A stretch of 5,285 nt of DNA from CAZZEX01 sp964653285. GTDB lineage: Bacteria > Chloroflexota > Anaerolineae > B4-G1. The translations under genes were made by a program, and so were the position numbers. This document shows, one piece after another, positions 4,107-5,285 of the stretch. The stretch spans positions 1 to 5,285 of the forward strand of contig CAZZEX010000179.1 in assembly GCA_964653285.1 (NCBI GenBank). Direction: 5' to 3'. Numbering within the stretch: the first letter of the stretch is position 1; the number at the start of each line of letters is the position of its first letter. The notes below the pieces were generated by a model that saw nothing but the letters and a program-made list of their open reading frames with translations, ran no database searches and had not been told where the DNA came from.

Positions 4107-5285
4107 CTAGGGGAATATCCCCCGGGCGCGCACCGCGCCCGCCACCTTGTCCACCGCCAACATGTAGGCTGCCAGCCGTAGCGATACGCCTTGCTCCCGG
4201 CTGAAGTCCCACACTTCTTTGAAGCTGCGCACCAGGATGCGCTTCAAGTTGCGATTGACCTCATCCTCGTCCCAGAAAAAGCATTGCAGGTCCTGCACCC
4301 ACTCGAAGTAGCTGACCACGACTCCCCCGGCGTTGGCCAGGATGTCGGGCACGACGATGATGCCCCGATCGTTCAGGATCTCGTCGGCCTCGCGGGTGGT
4401 GGGGCCGTTGGCAGCCTCCACGATTATCTTTGCCTGGATGTAGGGCGCGTTGTCGGCGCGGATCTGATGCTCCAGCGCAGCCGGGATCAACACGTCCACA
4501 TCGCTTACCAGCAGTTCGGCGTTGGTGATCTTCTCGACGCCTGGGGCTTCGTATCCCTCCAGCAGTCGCTTGGGATGGACAGCCACGTGCTGATTGATGC
4601 TGGCGATGTCCAGGCCTCGAGAGTTATACAGCCCACCGCTGATGTCACTCACCGCCACAATCTTGCAGCCCATCCGGTCCAAGATTGTCGCTGCGGCGGA
4701 GCCAACGTTGCCATAGCCCTGCACTGCCACCGTCGTATCCGAAAGCCTCCGACGTTTGCGCTTCAGGAGCTCTCTGGTGATGATGGCGACGCCCCGCCCG
4801 GTCGCCTCCTTGCGTCCCAGCGACCCGCCCAAGGGGATCGGCTTGCCAGTGACGATCTCTGTCACGGTCTTGCCTGCCAACATGCTGAACGTATCGGCCA
4901 TCCAGGCCATGATCTGAGCGTTAGTGTTGACGTCGGGAGCCGGGATGTCCCGCTTCGAGCCGATGATAGGCATGATCATGGCCGTGAAGCGACGTGTCAG
5001 ACGGCGAACTTCGTCCTCGGACATCTGCTTGGGGTCGCACTGCACTCCCCCCTTGGCCCCGCCGTAGGGGATGCCCACCACAGCACATTTCCAGGTCATC
5101 AGAGCCGCCAGCGCCTTGACCTCGTTGAGGTTCACGTCTGGGTGATAACGGATGCCACCCTTGCACGGCCCCCGGGCACTGGAATGCTGGATGCGATAGC
5201 CCGTAAAGACCTCAATGCTACCGTCGTCGATCACGACCGGCACGGCCACCGTCAGTTCCCGCTCTGGCTGGCGCAGGATGGCGTG
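4107..5285 (-). CDS. gdhA: Glutamate dehydrogenase (Glu/Leu/Phe/Val family), start beyond the right edge
   Basis: This soluble enzyme interconverts glutamate and 2-oxoglutarate plus ammonia with NAD(P). The frame is open to the right edge: codons before the in-frame GTG at 5249 read HAILRQPERELT, which fits the family, so that GTG is not the start and roughly 20-35 N-terminal residues are outside the window. Visible motifs in order are GPCKGGIRYHP, GIPYGGAKGGV with the substrate-site lysine (codon 5054-5052), PAPDVNTN, GGSLGRKEATGRGV, the dinucleotide-binding VQGYGNVGS, EAANGPTTREAD, and PDILANAGGVVVSYFEWVQ near the C-terminus. The 392 visible residues fit the usual length of about 415-430 for the hexameric enzymes. 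Coenzyme preference cannot be read safely. The gene ends in TAG and has its own terminator. Leucine dehydrogenase is less likely because of the length and motif set. Confidence 0.95.
   Translation of the reverse strand, partial: HAILRQPERELTVAVPVVIDDGSIEVFTGYRIQHSSARGPCKGGIRYHPDVNLNEVKALAALMTWKCAVVGIPYGGAKGGVQCDPKQMSEDEVRRLTRRFTAMIMPIIGSKRDIPAPDVNTNAQIMAWMADTFSMLAGKTVTEIVTGKPIPLGGSLGRKEATGRGVAIITRELLKRKRRRLSDTTVAVQGYGNVGSAAATILDRMGCKIVAVSDISGGLYNSRGLDIASINQHVAVHPKRLLEGYEAPGVEKITNAELLVSDVDVLIPAALEHQIRADNAPYIQAKIIVEAANGPTTREADEILNDRGIIVVPDILANAGGVVVSYFEWVQDLQCFFWDEDEVNRNLKRILVRSFKEVWDFSREQGVSLRLAAYMLAVDKVAGAVRARGIFP

Overview
The window looks like GC-rich bacterial chromosome. All recognisable genes lie on the minus strand, so transcription runs from the right edge to the left. 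My best guess for the organism is a member of the Chloroflexota or a similar GC-rich environmental bacterium. This rests on the remembered style of the Wzz-like protein and the two glycosyltransferases, not on any marker gene, so it is weak. TAG, TAA and TGA all appear as stop codons, which fits the standard bacterial code.

Reading in the direction of transcription, the window opens with a glutamate dehydrogenase gene (5285-4107) whose start lies beyond the right edge. It is closed by two hairpins, the second being a convincing intrinsic terminator (4038-4070). A gene-poor stretch of about 200 bases follows, then a clear sigma70-type promoter (TTGACG, 17 bases, TATCAT, 3805-3833).

This promoter drives a small two-gene unit of unrecognised proteins. 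The first gene (3783-3307) is interrupted by an in-frame amber codon at 3451-3453. The same frame continues past the TAG with protein-like sequence for 47 codons and ends at a TGA that touches the ribosome binding site of the next gene. The second gene (3296-2874) encodes an acidic 140-residue protein. The promoter, tight coupling and protein features resemble a toxin-antitoxin pair, but that is inference. The broken first gene is the most interesting thing in the window.

The second small gene overlaps a family 2 glycosyltransferase of the dolichyl/polyprenyl-phosphate glucosyltransferase type (2914-2150). Then come ribonuclease HII (rnhB, 2015-1389), a family 4 glycosyltransferase (1388-306) and the start of a Wzz-like polysaccharide chain-length/export protein (221-1). 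The two glycosyltransferases and the Wzz-like protein suggest the upstream edge of a surface polysaccharide locus. RNase HII, a DNA-maintenance enzyme, sits inside it: its TAA stop is followed directly by the GTG start of the family 4 enzyme, in the same frame. Between that enzyme and the Wzz-like gene lies an unusual ATGAG-rich imperfect palindrome (236-309).
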